This document shows positions 53,508-63,045 of a DNA stretch of 64,000 nucleotides, piece after piece; position 1 is the stretch's first letter, and every line of letters starts with the position of its first letter. A program made the translations under genes and the position numbers. The DNA lies in NCBI GenBank assembly GCA_017307865.1, contig JAFKGE010000030.1, positions 1 to 64,000 on the forward strand, written 5' to 3'. This stretch comes from Burkholderiales bacterium. GTDB lineage: Bacteria > Pseudomonadota > Gammaproteobacteria > Burkholderiales > Burkholderiaceae_C. The notes beneath the pieces were generated by a model. The model was not told where the DNA came from. It did not search any database and worked only from the letters and a program-made list of their open reading frames with translations.

Positions 53508-54131
53508 TCAGCGCCGCGCCGGCTGGATCACGCCGCGCACCTGGCCGATCAGGTTGGCCACGCCGCTGTGGTTGTCGTAGTCGAAGCGCTCGCCGGTAAA
53601 GCGGTCGGGGCCGCGCAGCAGCTCGACCGGCTGGTCGGAGCTGACGCGCTCGTCCTTGACCCAGGCATGCAGGTAGGGGCCGCGAAACTCCAGCCGCGGC
53701 GTGGGCCGGCCGTCGGCTCCGGTGCTGGGTTCGCGCACCACCTGGGCCTGGCCGTAGAGCTGGATTTCGGAGCCGTCGCCATTGGACACGCCGCGCTCGG
53801 CGCGGCCCACGGTGAGCTGGTTCTTCGCGTCGAACGAGCGCACGCGCGGCTGGCTGACTTCCAGCGTGTCGGTGTCGGGGTAGTGGTGGCCCTCGACGCC
53901 GCGCAGCTCGGAGGTCATGCGCCCGGCGGGGTCGAAGCTGCGCACCGCGAACGAGCGCATCTGATAGTCGGGCTCGTGCGTCAGCGGGCCGGGCACGGTG
54001 CTGGCGGCGGTGAAGTCGGGCGTGTGGCGCACCAGCCAGCCGGTGCCCAGGGCGAACAGCACCATCATCAGCGCCGGCAGCCAGGCAAAGAACTGCTCCT
54101 TGCCGTGGCGCCACAGGCGGGCGCTGTTCAT
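53508..54131 (-). CDS. lptC: LPS export ABC transporter periplasmic protein LptC
   Basis: The 207-residue protein has one N-terminal membrane segment (FFAWLPALMMVLFALGTGWLV) and a periplasmic beta-jellyroll region (PDYQMRSFAVRSFDPAGRM, YPDTDTLEVSQPRVRSF), as in LptC. It relays LPS from LptBFG to LptA. The ATG at 54131 overlaps the kdsC stop (ATGA). The expected lptA and lptB do not follow in this window; an SDR gene does. Confidence 0.85.
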   Translation of the reverse strand: MNSARLWRHGKEQFFAWLPALMMVLFALGTGWLVRHTPDFTAASTVPGPLTHEPDYQMRSFAVRSFDPAGRMTSELRGVEGHHYPDTDTLEVSQPRVRSFDAKNQLTVGRAERGVSNGDGSEIQLYGQAQVVREPSTGADGRPTPRLEFRGPYLHAWVKDERVSSDQPVELLRGPDRFTGERFDYDNHSGVANLIGQVRGVIQPARR

Positions 54132-54679
54132 GCCGGCCCCAGGTGTTGATCGAGCAGGCGCCGGTAATGGCCGCCGGCCGCCAGCAGCAGGTCGCACAGC
54201 TCGCGCACCGCGCCCGCGCCGCCGGCCAGCGCGGTGACGTGGGCAGCCAGCGCGCGCGCCTCGGCGTGGGCGTTGGCCGGTGCGCAGGCAAAGCCGGCGT
54301 GGCGCAGCAGAGGCAGGTCGGGCCAGTCGTCGCCCATGGCGGCGGTCTGCGGCCAGTCCACGCCCAGCTCTTGCAGCAGGGCCTGCGCGGCGGGCAGCTT
54401 GTCCTCGGTGCCCAGCCGGGCGTGCTGGATGCCCAGCGCCGCCAGGCGCTGGCGCAGCGCCGGCGAGTCGCGCCCCGAGATGACGCCCACGGCGATGCCC
54501 GCGCGCGCCAGCAGCTTCAGGCCGTGACCGTCCAGCGTGTGAAAGCGCTTGAGCACCTCGCCGCCCTCGCCGTAGTACAGGCCGCCGTCGGTCAGCACGC
54601 CGTCGACGTCGAGCAGCAGCAGGCGAATGCCCTGCGCGCGCAGCAGCAGCTCGGCCGGCCAAGTCTGGGCAACTTGCAT
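54128..54679 (-). CDS. kdsC: 3-deoxy-D-manno-octulosonate 8-phosphate phosphatase
   Basis: The 183-residue HAD phosphatase has LLLLDVDGVLTDGGLYYGEGG (motif I, in part), ISGRDSPALRQR (motif II), the Lys in GTEDKLPAA and GDDWPDLPLL (motif IV). This is the compact, capless KdsC pattern. It dephosphorylates Kdo-8-P to Kdo. The start at 54679 gives family length. It lies between lptC (overlap) and kdsD; the kdsD-kdsC gap is filled by a family C repeat. Confidence 0.92.
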   Translation of the reverse strand: MQVAQTWPAELLLRAQGIRLLLLDVDGVLTDGGLYYGEGGEVLKRFHTLDGHGLKLLARAGIAVGVISGRDSPALRQRLAALGIQHARLGTEDKLPAAQALLQELGVDWPQTAAMGDDWPDLPLLRHAGFACAPANAHAEARALAAHVTALAGGAGAVRELCDLLLAAGGHYRRLLDQHLGPA

Positions 54680-54699
54680 CTCAGGAGCCTTGGCGTTGA

Positions 54700-54853
54700 G
54701 GTGCTGCCCGCAACGCGTGAAACGGTGCGAGCCCAAAGGCCGCGGAGCAGGCCATGCCAGCAAGCGCCGTGGCCGGGGTTTCCCCGGCCACTGGCGCTGC
54801 CCCCTCGAGGGGGGAGGCGCAACAACGCGCAGCGTGTGGAGCCTGGGGGTGGG
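54700..54853 (-). repeat. Family C repeat (copy 3)
   Basis: On the minus strand it begins at the kdsD TGA with CCCACCCCCAGGCTCC, then GTTGCGCCTCCCCCCTCGAGG (C5-TCGA-G5 hairpin), GGCCGGGGAAACCCCGGCC, GGCATGGCCTGCTCCGCGGCC-type end (in parts). It lies between kdsD and kdsC, which are transcribed in the same direction. Confidence 0.75.
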
Positions 54854-55831
54854 TCATATGACCTTGGCCCGCATCAGGTCGTTGGTGTTGAGCGCGCCGA
54901 CCAACTGGCCCGCGTCGTCGGTCACCAGCAACACGGTGATGCGGTGGCGCTCCATCTGCTCGGCGGCGGTGGCCGCCAGCGCACCGGGGTTGATGGTGCG
55001 CGGCCCGGCGTGCATGACCTGGCCAGCGGTGAGCGCGCGCAAGTCGCGCCCGGTCTCGACCAGACGGCGCAGGTCGCCGTCGGTGAAGATGCCCAGCAGT
55101 TGGCCGTCGGCGGCGACGATGGCCGAGGCGCCCAGGCCCTTGCGCGTCATCTCGCGCATCAGCTCGCCAAAGGGCGCGTCGGGCCCGACGCACGGCACGT
55201 CCTCGCCCGCGCGCATGAGGTCGAGCACGCGCGTGAGCAGGCGCCGCCCCAGCGCGCCGCCGGGGTGCGAGCGGGCGAAGTCCTCGGCCTTGAAGCCGCG
55301 CGCGTCCAGCAGCGCCACGGCCAGCGCGTCGCCCAGGGCCAGCTGCGCGGTGGTGCTGGCGGTGGGCGCCAGGTTGAGCGGGCAGGCCTCTTTCTCGACC
55401 CCACTGTCGAGCACCACGTCGGCGTGGTGGGCCAGGGTGGAGTCGACGTGCCCCGTCATGGCCACCAGCGGCGCGCCCAGACGGCGCACCAGCGGCACCA
55501 CGACGTTGAGCTCCTCGCTCTCGCCGCTGTTGGAGATGGCCAGCACCACGTCGACCGGCTTGATCATGCCCAGGTCGCCATGGCTGGCCTCGGCCGGGTG
55601 CACGAACATGGCCGGCGTGCCGGTGGAAGCCAGCGTGGCGGCGATCTTGCGACCCACGTGCCCGCTCTTGCCGATGCCCATGACGACCACGCGGCCGCGC
55701 ACGTCCAGCATCAGCTGCACCGCCTGCACGAAGCCGTCGCCCAGGCGCTGCGTGAGGGCGCGCACGGCGTCGGCCTCGATGGCCAGCGCCTCGCGCGCCA
55801 GCCGCAGGGCCTGCTTGGGGTTGACTTTCAT
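54854..55831 (-). CDS. kdsD: D-arabinose 5-phosphate isomerase
   Basis: The 325-residue protein has an N-terminal SIS domain (VVVMGIGKSGHVGRKIAATLASTGTPA in parts, HGDLGMI, ISNSGESEEL) and two C-terminal CBS domains (LRRLVETGRDLRAL, VLLVTDDAGQLVGALN). This is the KdsD/KpsF/GutQ architecture. It makes arabinose 5-phosphate, the first step of Kdo synthesis. Divergent from the Kef-type gene across 58 bp that contain a GCACC/GGTGC dyad (55863-55876). Confidence 0.93.
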   Translation of the reverse strand: MKVNPKQALRLAREALAIEADAVRALTQRLGDGFVQAVQLMLDVRGRVVVMGIGKSGHVGRKIAATLASTGTPAMFVHPAEASHGDLGMIKPVDVVLAISNSGESEELNVVVPLVRRLGAPLVAMTGHVDSTLAHHADVVLDSGVEKEACPLNLAPTASTTAQLALGDALAVALLDARGFKAEDFARSHPGGALGRRLLTRVLDLMRAGEDVPCVGPDAPFGELMREMTRKGLGASAIVAADGQLLGIFTDGDLRRLVETGRDLRALTAGQVMHAGPRTINPGALAATAAEQMERHRITVLLVTDDAGQLVGALNTNDLMRAKVI

Positions 55832-55889
55832 GCGCCAAATTCTATCGGGCACCTCGATGTGCGCACCATTCGGTGCACTACCATCGGGC

Positions 55890-57884
55890 ATGAGTTCGCT
55901 CGAGCTGACGCTGCTGTACCTGCTGGCCGCCGTGCTGGGGGTGGCGGCGTGCCGCTGGGCCAAGCTGCCGCCCATTCTGGGCTATCTGCTGGCGGGCGTG
56001 ATGATGGAGCCGCACACGCTGGGCCTGGCCTTCGGGCAGGACGCCGAGGGCATCCGCCAGCTGGCCGAATACGGCGTGGTGTTCCTGATGTTCGTGATCG
56101 GGCTGGAGTTCAACCTGCCCAAGCTGCGCGCCATGCGCCGCCACGTGTTCGGGCTGGGCCTGGCGCAGGTGCTGTGGACCATGCTGCTGGCCACCAGCGG
56201 CTCGATGGCGCTGGCCTGGCTGCTGCCCACCGTCTGGCACATGAGCTGGCAGACCGCCCTGGTGCTGTCGGGCGCCATGGCCATGAGCAGCACCGCCATC
56301 GTGGTCAAGATGATGGCCGACCGGCTGGAGCTGGAGTCCGAGCACGGCCAGCGCGTGATGGGCGTGCTGCTGTTTCAGGACCTGGCGGTGGTGCCCCTGC
56401 TGGTGCTGATTCCGGCGCTGAAATCGCCGCCCGAGCAACTGCTGGCCGCGCTGGGCCTGGCGGCGCTGAAGGCGGCCGTGCTGATCGCGCTGCTGCTGTG
56501 GGGCGGCCAGCACCTGATGCGCGGCTGGCTGACCATCGTGGCGCGCCGGCGCAGCCCCGAGCTGTTCATGCTCAACCTGCTGCTGATGACCCTGGGCCTG
56601 GCCTGGCTGACGCAGCAGGCGGGCCTGTCACTGGCGCTGGGCGCCTTCATCTGCGGCGTGCTGATCTCGGAGACCGAGTTTCGCGTGCAGGTGGCGTCCG
56701 AGATCCGGCCCTTTCACGACGTGCTGCTGGGCCTGTTCTTCATCACCATCGGCATGCTGCTGGACGTGCACCAGGTGCTGCTGCGCTGGCCGCTGGTGCT
56801 GGTGCTGCTGCTGGTGCCGGTGGCCTTCAAGCTGGTGCTGGTGACCGCGCTGGCGCGCGTGCTGGGCGCCAACGCCGGCACCGCGCTGCGCACCGGCCTG
56901 TACCTGGCGCAGGCGGGCGAGTTCGGCTTCGTGCTGCTGACGCTCAGCCGCCGCGAGGGCCTGGTGGCACCCGAGCTGTTTCACCCCATCCTGGCGGCGA
57001 TGGTGCTGTCGATGCTGGCCACGCCCTTCATCATCATGGCCAGCAACCGCATCGTGCTGCGCCTGGTGGCCAGCGAATGGCTGCAGCAATCGCTGCAGAT
57101 GACGCACATCGCGGTGGAGTCGATCAACACCAGCGGCCACGTGCTGATCCTCGGCTTCGGTCGCAGCGGCCAGGCCCTGACGCGCATGCTGGAGCACGAG
57201 GGCATCGCCACCATGGCGCTGGACCTGGACCCCGACCACGTGCAGCAGGCGCGCGCCGCCGGCCAGGCGGTGGCCTTCGGCGACGCCACCAAGGCGCCGG
57301 CCCTGACGGCCGCCGGCCTGACGCGCGCCAGCGCCGTGGTGCTGACCTACCTGGACACGCCCACCGTGTTCAAGACCCTGGCCACCATCCGCGCCCTGGC
57401 GCCGCACACGCCGGTGATCGTGCGAACGCAGACCGACCGCGACCTGGAGCGCCTGCGCGCCGCCGGCGCCACCGAGGTGGTGCCCGAGTCGCAGGAGGGC
57501 GCGCTGATGCTGGGCGGCCACGCGCTGGCGCTGGTGGGCGTGCCGATGCGGCGCGTGATCCACATCGTGCAGCAGTACCGCGAGCAGCGCTACGGCCTGC
57601 TGCGCGGCTTCTTTCACGGCGCCGCCGACAGCCACGAGGACGAGCTGGAGGCCGAACGCCTGGCCACGCTGACGGTGCCGTCGGCGGCCGCCGGGCAGCG
57701 CCTGGTCGACGTGCTGGGCCATGCGACAGACGGCGGCGGCGCGCTGCGCGTGGTGCGCCTGCGCAGCCGCCTGGGCATTCCTGTCACCGCGCACGAGGCC
57801 TTCACGCTGGAAGGCGGCGAAACCCTGGTGCTGTCGGGCAAGGCCGAGGCGCTGTCGCGCGCGGAGCAGGCGCTGGCCCCTTGA
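55890..57884 (+). CDS. Kef-type CPA2 cation:proton antiporter
   Basis: The 664-residue protein has an N-terminal Na+/H+ exchanger domain of about twelve helices (LPPILGYLLAGVMMEPHTLG, LFQDLAVVPLLVLIPAL, GEFGFVLLTLSRREGL). A TrkA_N/RCK nucleotide-binding domain follows (GHVLILGFGRSGQALTRML near 415), then a TrkA_C domain. It exchanges K+ (or Na+) for H+, in the manner of KefB/KefC or YbaL. The start at 55890 is the first ATG before the first helix. Confidence 0.9.
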   Translation: MSSLELTLLYLLAAVLGVAACRWAKLPPILGYLLAGVMMEPHTLGLAFGQDAEGIRQLAEYGVVFLMFVIGLEFNLPKLRAMRRHVFGLGLAQVLWTMLLATSGSMALAWLLPTVWHMSWQTALVLSGAMAMSSTAIVVKMMADRLELESEHGQRVMGVLLFQDLAVVPLLVLIPALKSPPEQLLAALGLAALKAAVLIALLLWGGQHLMRGWLTIVARRRSPELFMLNLLLMTLGLAWLTQQAGLSLALGAFICGVLISETEFRVQVASEIRPFHDVLLGLFFITIGMLLDVHQVLLRWPLVLVLLLVPVAFKLVLVTALARVLGANAGTALRTGLYLAQAGEFGFVLLTLSRREGLVAPELFHPILAAMVLSMLATPFIIMASNRIVLRLVASEWLQQSLQMTHIAVESINTSGHVLILGFGRSGQALTRMLEHEGIATMALDLDPDHVQQARAAGQAVAFGDATKAPALTAAGLTRASAVVLTYLDTPTVFKTLATIRALAPHTPVIVRTQTDRDLERLRAAGATEVVPESQEGALMLGGHALALVGVPMRRVIHIVQQYREQRYGLLRGFFHGAADSHEDELEAERLATLTVPSAAAGQRLVDVLGHATDGGGALRVVRLRSRLGIPVTAHEAFTLEGGETLVLSGKAEALSRAEQALAP

Positions 57885-57950
57885 GTTGCCCCCGCGCGCC
57901 CTCCGCGCGGCACAATGGCCCTTCGACCGCCCCGCCGACCTGGCCCGCCC

Positions 57951-58508
57951 ATGACCGCACCGCTCGCCATCACCGACTACCTGCGCCAGCACATCCGCAC
58001 CGTGCCCGACTGGCCGGCGCCGGGCGTGCAGTTTCGCGACATCACGCCGCTCTTGCAGGACCCGCGCGTGTTCCGCGTGCTGATCGATGCCTTCGTGCAC
58101 CGCTACATGGAGCCGGCGCGGCGCCCCGAGGTGGTGGCCGGGCTGGACGCGCGCGGCTTCATCATCGGCTCGGTCATCGCCTACGAGCTGGGCCTGGGCT
58201 TCGTGCCCATCCGCAAGAAGGGCAAGCTGCCCTACACCACGGTGCAGGAAACCTTCGAGCTGGAATACGGCAGCGCCACCGTGGAGCTGCACACCGACGC
58301 CGTGACCCCGGGCCAGCGCGTGTTGCTGATCGACGACCTGATCGCCACCGGCGGCACCATGATGGCCGGCAAGAAGCTGCTGGAAAAGCTGGGCGCCACC
58401 GTCACCGAAGGCGCCGCCATCGTCGACCTGCCCGAACTGGGCGGCTCCAGGCGCCTGCGCGAGGCCGGCCTGGAACTGTTCACGCTGGTCGACTTCGCCG
58501 GTCACTGA
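57951..58508 (+). CDS. apt: adenine phosphoribosyltransferase
   Basis: The 185-residue protein has the PRPP-binding motif [17 protein letters not shown] and the APRT features [32 protein letters not shown] and [12 protein letters not shown]. It salvages adenine to AMP. Start ATG 57951; an upstream in-frame ATG at 57915 would add a Pro/Arg-rich non-conserved piece. Confidence 0.95.
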   Translation: MTAPLAITDYLRQHIRTVPDWPAPGVQFRDITPLLQDPRVFRVLIDAFVHRYMEPARRPEVVAGLDARGFIIGSVIAYELGLGFVPIRKKGKLPYTTVQETFELEYGSATVELHTDAVTPGQRVLLIDDLIATGGTMMAGKKLLEKLGATVTEGAAIVDLPELGGSRRLREAGLELFTLVDFAGH

Positions 58509-58594
58509 GCGACTTTTTTTCACCCGGCACGCCGCTGCGGTGCGCGCCGCTCCCCTTTGTCAACCCTTCAAGCCTTGTCAGGAGATTCACCCCC

Positions 58595-59707
58595 ATGAAA
58601 GCCCAAGCCGTGATTTGCCGCGAACTGAACCAGCCGGTCGTGGTCGAGACCATCGAGGTCGCGCCGCCGCAGGCCGGCGAGGTGATGATCAAGCTGGCGG
58701 CCTGCGGCGTGTGCCACAGCGACCTGTCGGCCACCAACGGCACCATCGCCTTCGCCCCGCCGCTGATCCTGGGCCACGAAGGCGCCGGCGTGGTGGTCGA
58801 GGTAGGGCCCGGCGTGAGCGACTTCGCCGTCGGCGACCACGTGCTGTCCTCCTTCGTCACCATGTGCGGCACGTGCCACTACTGCACGATCGGCCGGCCG
58901 GCGCTGTGCGAACTGGGCGCGCGCACCCTGACCACCCTGCCCAGCGGCGCGCTGCGCACCACCGACGCCCAGGGCCAGCCGCTCAGCGTGTTCTCGGGCT
59001 GCGGCGTGATGGCCGAGTACGCCACGCTGGACACCCGCAGCCTGATCAAGATCGCCGGCGACGCGCCGCTGCGCTCGGCCGCGCTGGTCGGCTGCGGCGT
59101 GATGACGGGCTTTTGCGCCGCCACCAACACCGCGCGCGTGGCGCCGGGCTCGGTGGTGGTGGTGTTCGGCGCCGGCGGCGTCGGCCTGTCGGCCATCCAG
59201 GGCGCGGCGGTGGCCGGCGCGCGCATGGTCGTGGCGGTCGACATCGACGACTTCAAGCTCGGCCTGGCCAAGACCCTGGGCGCCACGCACACCGTCAACT
59301 CCAAGGGCGACGAGGCCATCGTCAAGACCCTGCGCAAGCTGACCGGCGGCGGCGCCGACTACGCCTTCGAATGCGTGGGCTCGGGCGAGCTGGCCGCCAC
59401 CGCCTACGGCGTGCTGCGCAAGGGCGGGCAGGCGGTGGTGGTCGGCGTGGCGCGGCCCAAGGACACCACCACGCTGCGCACCGCCAGCCTCACCTTCGAC
59501 GAGAAAAGCATCGGCGGCAGCTACTTCGGCTCGGCCCGCCCGCGCGTCGACGCGCCGCGCATCCTGGGCCTGTACAAGGCCGGCAAGCTCAAGCTGGACG
59601 AGCTCATCACCCGCACCTACCCGATCGCCGAGGCGCCGCAGGCCTTTGCCGACCTGCAGGCCGGGCGCAATGCGCGCGGCGTGATCGTGTTCGACGACAG
59701 CCTGTGA
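58595..59707 (+). CDS. zinc-dependent alcohol dehydrogenase
   Basis: The 370-residue MDR-family protein has catalytic zinc ligands in ACGVCHSDLS and LILGHEGAG, the structural zinc Cys cluster CGTCHYCTIGRPALC and a Rossmann motif FGAGGVGLSAIQGAA. It oxidises an alcohol with NAD(P)+; the pattern is close to the class III/benzyl-alcohol-type group, but the substrate is not clear. A CAGGAG ribosome binding site precedes the ATG. Confidence 0.9.
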   Translation: MKAQAVICRELNQPVVVETIEVAPPQAGEVMIKLAACGVCHSDLSATNGTIAFAPPLILGHEGAGVVVEVGPGVSDFAVGDHVLSSFVTMCGTCHYCTIGRPALCELGARTLTTLPSGALRTTDAQGQPLSVFSGCGVMAEYATLDTRSLIKIAGDAPLRSAALVGCGVMTGFCAATNTARVAPGSVVVVFGAGGVGLSAIQGAAVAGARMVVAVDIDDFKLGLAKTLGATHTVNSKGDEAIVKTLRKLTGGGADYAFECVGSGELAATAYGVLRKGGQAVVVGVARPKDTTTLRTASLTFDEKSIGGSYFGSARPRVDAPRILGLYKAGKLKLDELITRTYPIAEAPQAFADLQAGRNARGVIVFDDSL

Positions 59708-59731
59708 CCGCAGCCTGAGCCGGGCAGGGCC

Positions 59732-60178
59732 TCAGCGCGGCGCCATCGCGCAGGCCCAGCCGGCGGGCATGCGCGCGTCCTGCAGGGCGCGCAGCAGCGC
59801 GCCATCCTCGGTCTGTTGCGGCAGCTGGTCGGCGGCGCGGTAGAGGATCTGCTCCTCCTTCGGGTTGTGGATCTGCAGCATCTGGAACAGTTCGCGGCCC
59901 GGCTCGTGCGCGGCCGCCGCGCCAGAAGCCAGCAGGGTCTCGATCAGCGGCCACATCTGCCCGTGCTCGCGCTGCATGACGAAAATCGGCATGCTCAGGC
60001 CCGCGCGCTCCAGCGGCGGGAACAGCACCGCCTCTTCCAGATGGATGTGCTCCTGCAGCAGGCGCAGCGCGTCGGCCAGCACCGCGTCGCTGGCGCTGCC
60101 GCGCAGCGCGGCCTTCAGGCCCTCGTCGATCTGGCGGTGCTGCGCTTCGAGCCATTGGCTGGGGTGGGTGGAATCCAT
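59732..60178 (-). CDS. hemerythrin-domain protein
   Basis: The 148-residue helical bundle has the HHE ligand set: His in LEAQHRQIDEG, His/Glu in LQEHIHLEEAVLFPPLE, His in MQREHGQMWPL and His/Glu in IHNPKEEQILYRAAD. It probably binds a di-iron centre and senses or scavenges O2 or NO. No other domain is present. It is monocistronic, convergent with the alcohol dehydrogenase gene. Confidence 0.85.
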   Translation of the reverse strand: MDSTHPSQWLEAQHRQIDEGLKAALRGSASDAVLADALRLLQEHIHLEEAVLFPPLERAGLSMPIFVMQREHGQMWPLIETLLASGAAAAHEPGRELFQMLQIHNPKEEQILYRAADQLPQQTEDGALLRALQDARMPAGWACAMAPR

Positions 60179-60232
60179 GACGTCGCTCCGAAGATGATGC
60201 GGGCACCGTAGCGCAAGCCGAGAAGTCCCGTT

Positions 60233-60261
60233 GCCGGCGCGGATACCAGCCCGGCGCCGGC
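60233..60261 (-). terminator. hairpin after mnmE
   Basis: GCCGGCGC (60233-60240) and GCGCCGGC (60254-60261) make an 8-bp perfect stem with a 13-base loop directly after the mnmE stop. No T-run follows, so termination is uncertain. Confidence 0.35.
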
Positions 60262-61671
60262 CTACTTGCCGATGCAAAAGCGCGCGAAGATGACGCCCAG
60301 CAGGTCGTCGGCCGTGAACTGGCCGGTGATCTCGCCCAGCGCGTTCTGCGCCAGACGCAGCTCCTCCGCCAACAGGTCGAGCATGGGCGCAGCGCCCGCC
60401 AGATGAGCGCCGGCTGCCTCCAAATGCGCAGCGGCGCGCGCCAGCGCCTGCAGGTGGCGTTCGCGCGCGATGAACAGGCCTTCGCCCGCGCCACCCTGCC
60501 AGCCCACCAGCTGCAGCAGGCGCTGGCGCAGCGCGTCCAGGCCCTCGCCGGTGCGCGCCGACAGGGCGATGCCGCCCTCGGGCACGGCCGCGTCCGGCGC
60601 CGCATCGTGCTTGTTCCACAGGTGCAGCAGCGGCACGCCAGCGGCGCTGCGCGTGGCCAGGCCCTCGGCAATGTGCTGCTCGCCGGCGGCGTAGTCGGCC
60701 TCGCCTTGGCGCGTCAGGTCGTGCAGCCACAGCACGGCGTCGGCTTGCTCGATGTGCTGCCAGGCGCGCTCGATGCCGATCTGCTCCACCGCGTCGCCGG
60801 CCGCGCGCAGGCCGGCGGTGTCCAGCACGTGCAGGGGCACGCCCTCGATCTGGATGGTCTGGCGCACCACGTCGCGCGTGGTGCCGGCAATGGGAGTGAC
60901 GATGGCCAGCTCGGCGCCGGCCAGCGCGTTCAGCAGACTACTCTTGCCGGCGTTGGGCTGGCCGGCAATGACCACCTGGATGCCCTCGCGCAGCAGCGCG
61001 CCCTGGCGTGCGCGTGCTTGCACGTCGCGCAGGGTTTGCTGCAATTTCGATAGCTGCCCGCGCACGTCGTGCGCCGACAGGACGTCGATTTCTTCTTCAG
61101 GAAAGTCCAGCGTGGCCTCGATCAGCATGCGCAGCTGGATCAGCCCGTCGGTGAGCCGCTCGATCTCGCGCGAGAAGTCGCCCGCCAGCGAACGACTGGC
61201 CGAGCGCGCGGCCTGCTCGGTGCTGGCGTCGATCAAGTCCATCACCGCCTCGGCCTGCGCCAGGTCGAGCTTGTCGTTCAGGAACGCGCGTTCGGTGAAC
61301 TCGCCCGGCCGCGCCAGGCGCAGGCGCGGCAGCACCGGCTGACCGCTGGCGGGTTCGATTTGAGCCGCCGCCTGCAGGCAACGCGCCAGCAGCAGCTGCA
61401 AGACGACCGGGCCGCCGTGCGCCTGCAGCTCCAGCACGTCCTCGCCGGTGTAGGACTGCGGGGCCGCAAAGTACAGCGCCAGGCCGTGGTCGATGGGGCT
61501 GCCGTCGGCGTCCGCGAACGCGCCATAGCTGGCGTGACGGGGCGCCGGCGTGCGCCCGGTGAGCGCGCGCGCCAGCGACAGCAGGCCGCGCCCGGACACG
61601 CGCACGATACCCACCGCGCCGCGGCCAGGCGCGGTGGCGATGGCGACGATGGGGTCGGGCGCGGCATGCAT
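60262..61671 (-). CDS. mnmE: tRNA-modifying GTPase MnmE
   Basis: The 469-residue protein has the MnmE N-terminal folate-binding domain ([21 protein letters not shown], in part) and a G domain with G1 [13 protein letters not shown]3 DTAGLR and G4 NKHD. The C-terminal CIGK motif carries the catalytic Cys. With MnmG it installs the carboxymethylaminomethyl group at the wobble uridine of tRNA. The ATG at 61671 gives the standard start. Confidence 0.95.
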   Translation of the reverse strand: MHAAPDPIVAIATAPGRGAVGIVRVSGRGLLSLARALTGRTPAPRHASYGAFADADGSPIDHGLALYFAAPQSYTGEDVLELQAHGGPVVLQLLLARCLQAAAQIEPASGQPVLPRLRLARPGEFTERAFLNDKLDLAQAEAVMDLIDASTEQAARSASRSLAGDFSREIERLTDGLIQLRMLIEATLDFPEEEIDVLSAHDVRGQLSKLQQTLRDVQARARQGALLREGIQVVIAGQPNAGKSSLLNALAGAELAIVTPIAGTTRDVVRQTIQIEGVPLHVLDTAGLRAAGDAVEQIGIERAWQHIEQADAVLWLHDLTRQGEADYAAGEQHIAEGLATRSAAGVPLLHLWNKHDAAPDAAVPEGGIALSARTGEGLDALRQRLLQLVGWQGGAGEGLFIARERHLQALARAAAHLEAAGAHLAGAAPMLDLLAEELRLAQNALGEITGQFTADDLLGVIFARFCIGK

Positions 61672-61710
61672 GGCATGATTGTCCGCGACTGCCGCTTGCC
61701 CCACGCCGCC

Positions 61711-62958
61711 ATGAGCCCGACCCTGTTCAAGAACGTGCACGTGCTGGACGTGCGCCAAGGCGCGCTGCTGGAAGCGCACGAGGTGCTGGTCGAGGGTGAT
61801 GCGATCCGCGAAGTCAGCGACACGCCCATCACCCGCCCCGGCGCGCGCGTGATCGACGGCGGCGGCCGCACGCTGATGCCGGGGCTGATCGACTGCCACG
61901 TGCACGTCACCTTCTCGCACACCAACCTGGGCCTGCTGGCGGGCACGCCCAACACCACGCTGGCCTACCGCGCGCTGCCCATCCTGCGCGGCATGCTGCG
62001 GCGCGGCTTCACCACGGTGCGCGACTGCGGCGGGGCCGACTGGGCGCTCAAGCAGGCGGTCGAGGACGGCATGGACGGCACGGTGATCGGCCCGCGCCTG
62101 TTCGTCAGCGGCCCGGCGCTCAGCCCCACCGGCGGGCACGGCGACTTTCGCCCACGCAGCGACCGCCTGCAGCCCGTGGGTTGTGGCTGCCAGCGGCTGG
62201 CCAGCACGCGCGTGGTCGACGGCGTGGACGCCGTGCGGCGCGCGGTGCGCGAGCTGCTGCAGATGGGCGCCGACCAGATCAAGATCATGTCCTCGGGCGG
62301 CGTGGCCTCGCCCACCGACCCGATCGACGCGCTGGGCTATTCGCTGGACGAAACCCGCGCCATTGTCGACGAGGCCGCCGCGCACCACACGGATGTGCTG
62401 GCGCACGCCTACACGCCCGCCGCCATCCGCCGTGCGGTGGCATGCGGCGTGCGCAGCATCGAGCACGGCAACCTGATCGACGCGCCCACCGCCGCGCTGA
62501 TGGCCGAGAAGGGCGCCTATGCCGTGCCCACGCTCATCACCTACGAAGCCCTGGCGCGCGACGGCGCCCGGCTGGGCCTGGGGCCCGAGAGCGTGGCCAA
62601 GATCGAGCAGGTGCGCGCGGCGGGGCTGCGCTCGTTGGAAATTTTCAAGGCGGCGGGCGTGAAGCTGGCTTTGGGCACCGACCTGCTGGGCGCCTCGCAC
62701 CCGCTGCAAAGCGAGGAGCTGCTGATCCGCGCGCAGGTGCAGACCCCGCTGGAGGTACTGCAGAGCGCCACCTTGATCGGCGCCGAGCTGCTGGGGCAGC
62801 AGGGCAAGATCGGCGAGGTGACGCCGGGCGCGCGCGCCGACCTGCTGCTGGTGGACGGCAACCCCTTGCAAGATTTGGCATGCCTGGCTGGCTCCGGCGA
62901 GCGCATCGCGCTGGTGATGCAGGGCGGGCAGCTGCGCTTCAACACGCCGCCGCCATGA
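61711..62958 (+). CDS. amidohydrolase-family protein
   Basis: The 415-residue metal-dependent hydrolase has HxH in [12 protein letters not shown], the likely carboxylated Lys in [13 protein letters not shown], His residues in LAHAYTPAA and IEHGNLID, and Asp in LGTDLLG, a complete binuclear site. The pattern is that of the imidazolonepropionase/Xaa-Pro dipeptidase-like amidohydrolases. The substrate is unknown. It is divergent from mnmE and ends in a bidirectional terminator. Confidence 0.85.
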   Translation: MSPTLFKNVHVLDVRQGALLEAHEVLVEGDAIREVSDTPITRPGARVIDGGGRTLMPGLIDCHVHVTFSHTNLGLLAGTPNTTLAYRALPILRGMLRRGFTTVRDCGGADWALKQAVEDGMDGTVIGPRLFVSGPALSPTGGHGDFRPRSDRLQPVGCGCQRLASTRVVDGVDAVRRAVRELLQMGADQIKIMSSGGVASPTDPIDALGYSLDETRAIVDEAAAHHTDVLAHAYTPAAIRRAVACGVRSIEHGNLIDAPTAALMAEKGAYAVPTLITYEALARDGARLGLGPESVAKIEQVRAAGLRSLEIFKAAGVKLALGTDLLGASHPLQSEELLIRAQVQTPLEVLQSATLIGAELLGQQGKIGEVTPGARADLLLVDGNPLQDLACLAGSGERIALVMQGGQLRFNTPPP

Positions 62959-62985
62959 AAAACCCCGGCACGCGGGCCGGGGTTT
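62958..62985 (+). terminator. bidirectional terminator
   Basis: AAACCCCGGC and GCCGGGGTTT form a perfect stem around a 6-base loop, overlapping the amidohydrolase stop. The A/T flanks would serve both strands. Confidence 0.75.
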
Positions 62986-62989
62986 CAAG

Positions 62990-63045
62990 TCAAATCGGGC
63001 TGTAGCGCTTGCTGGACAAGCGCGAACAGCTATTTATTTGATAGT
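62990..63045 (-). repeat. Family B repeat overlapping the 3' end of the substrate-binding protein gene
   Basis: Minus strand: GACTATCAAATAAATAGCTG, TTCGCGCTTG, loop, CAAGCGC and a CCGATTTGACTTG tail. The stop codon TAA of the substrate-binding protein gene and its last codons (Thr-Ile-Lys) lie within the start of this element. Confidence 0.75.

Noticed and set aside
54143..59707. A ~1,850-codon open frame on the plus strand
   Set aside because: It runs antisense through lptC-kdsC-kdsD and out of frame through the antiporter and apt genes; only its last part coincides with the real alcohol dehydrogenase. Such frames are expected in GC-rich DNA.
61029..61060. GATAGCT within mnmE resembling family B
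   Set aside because: The match is short, lacks the hairpin arms and is explained by conserved coding sequence.
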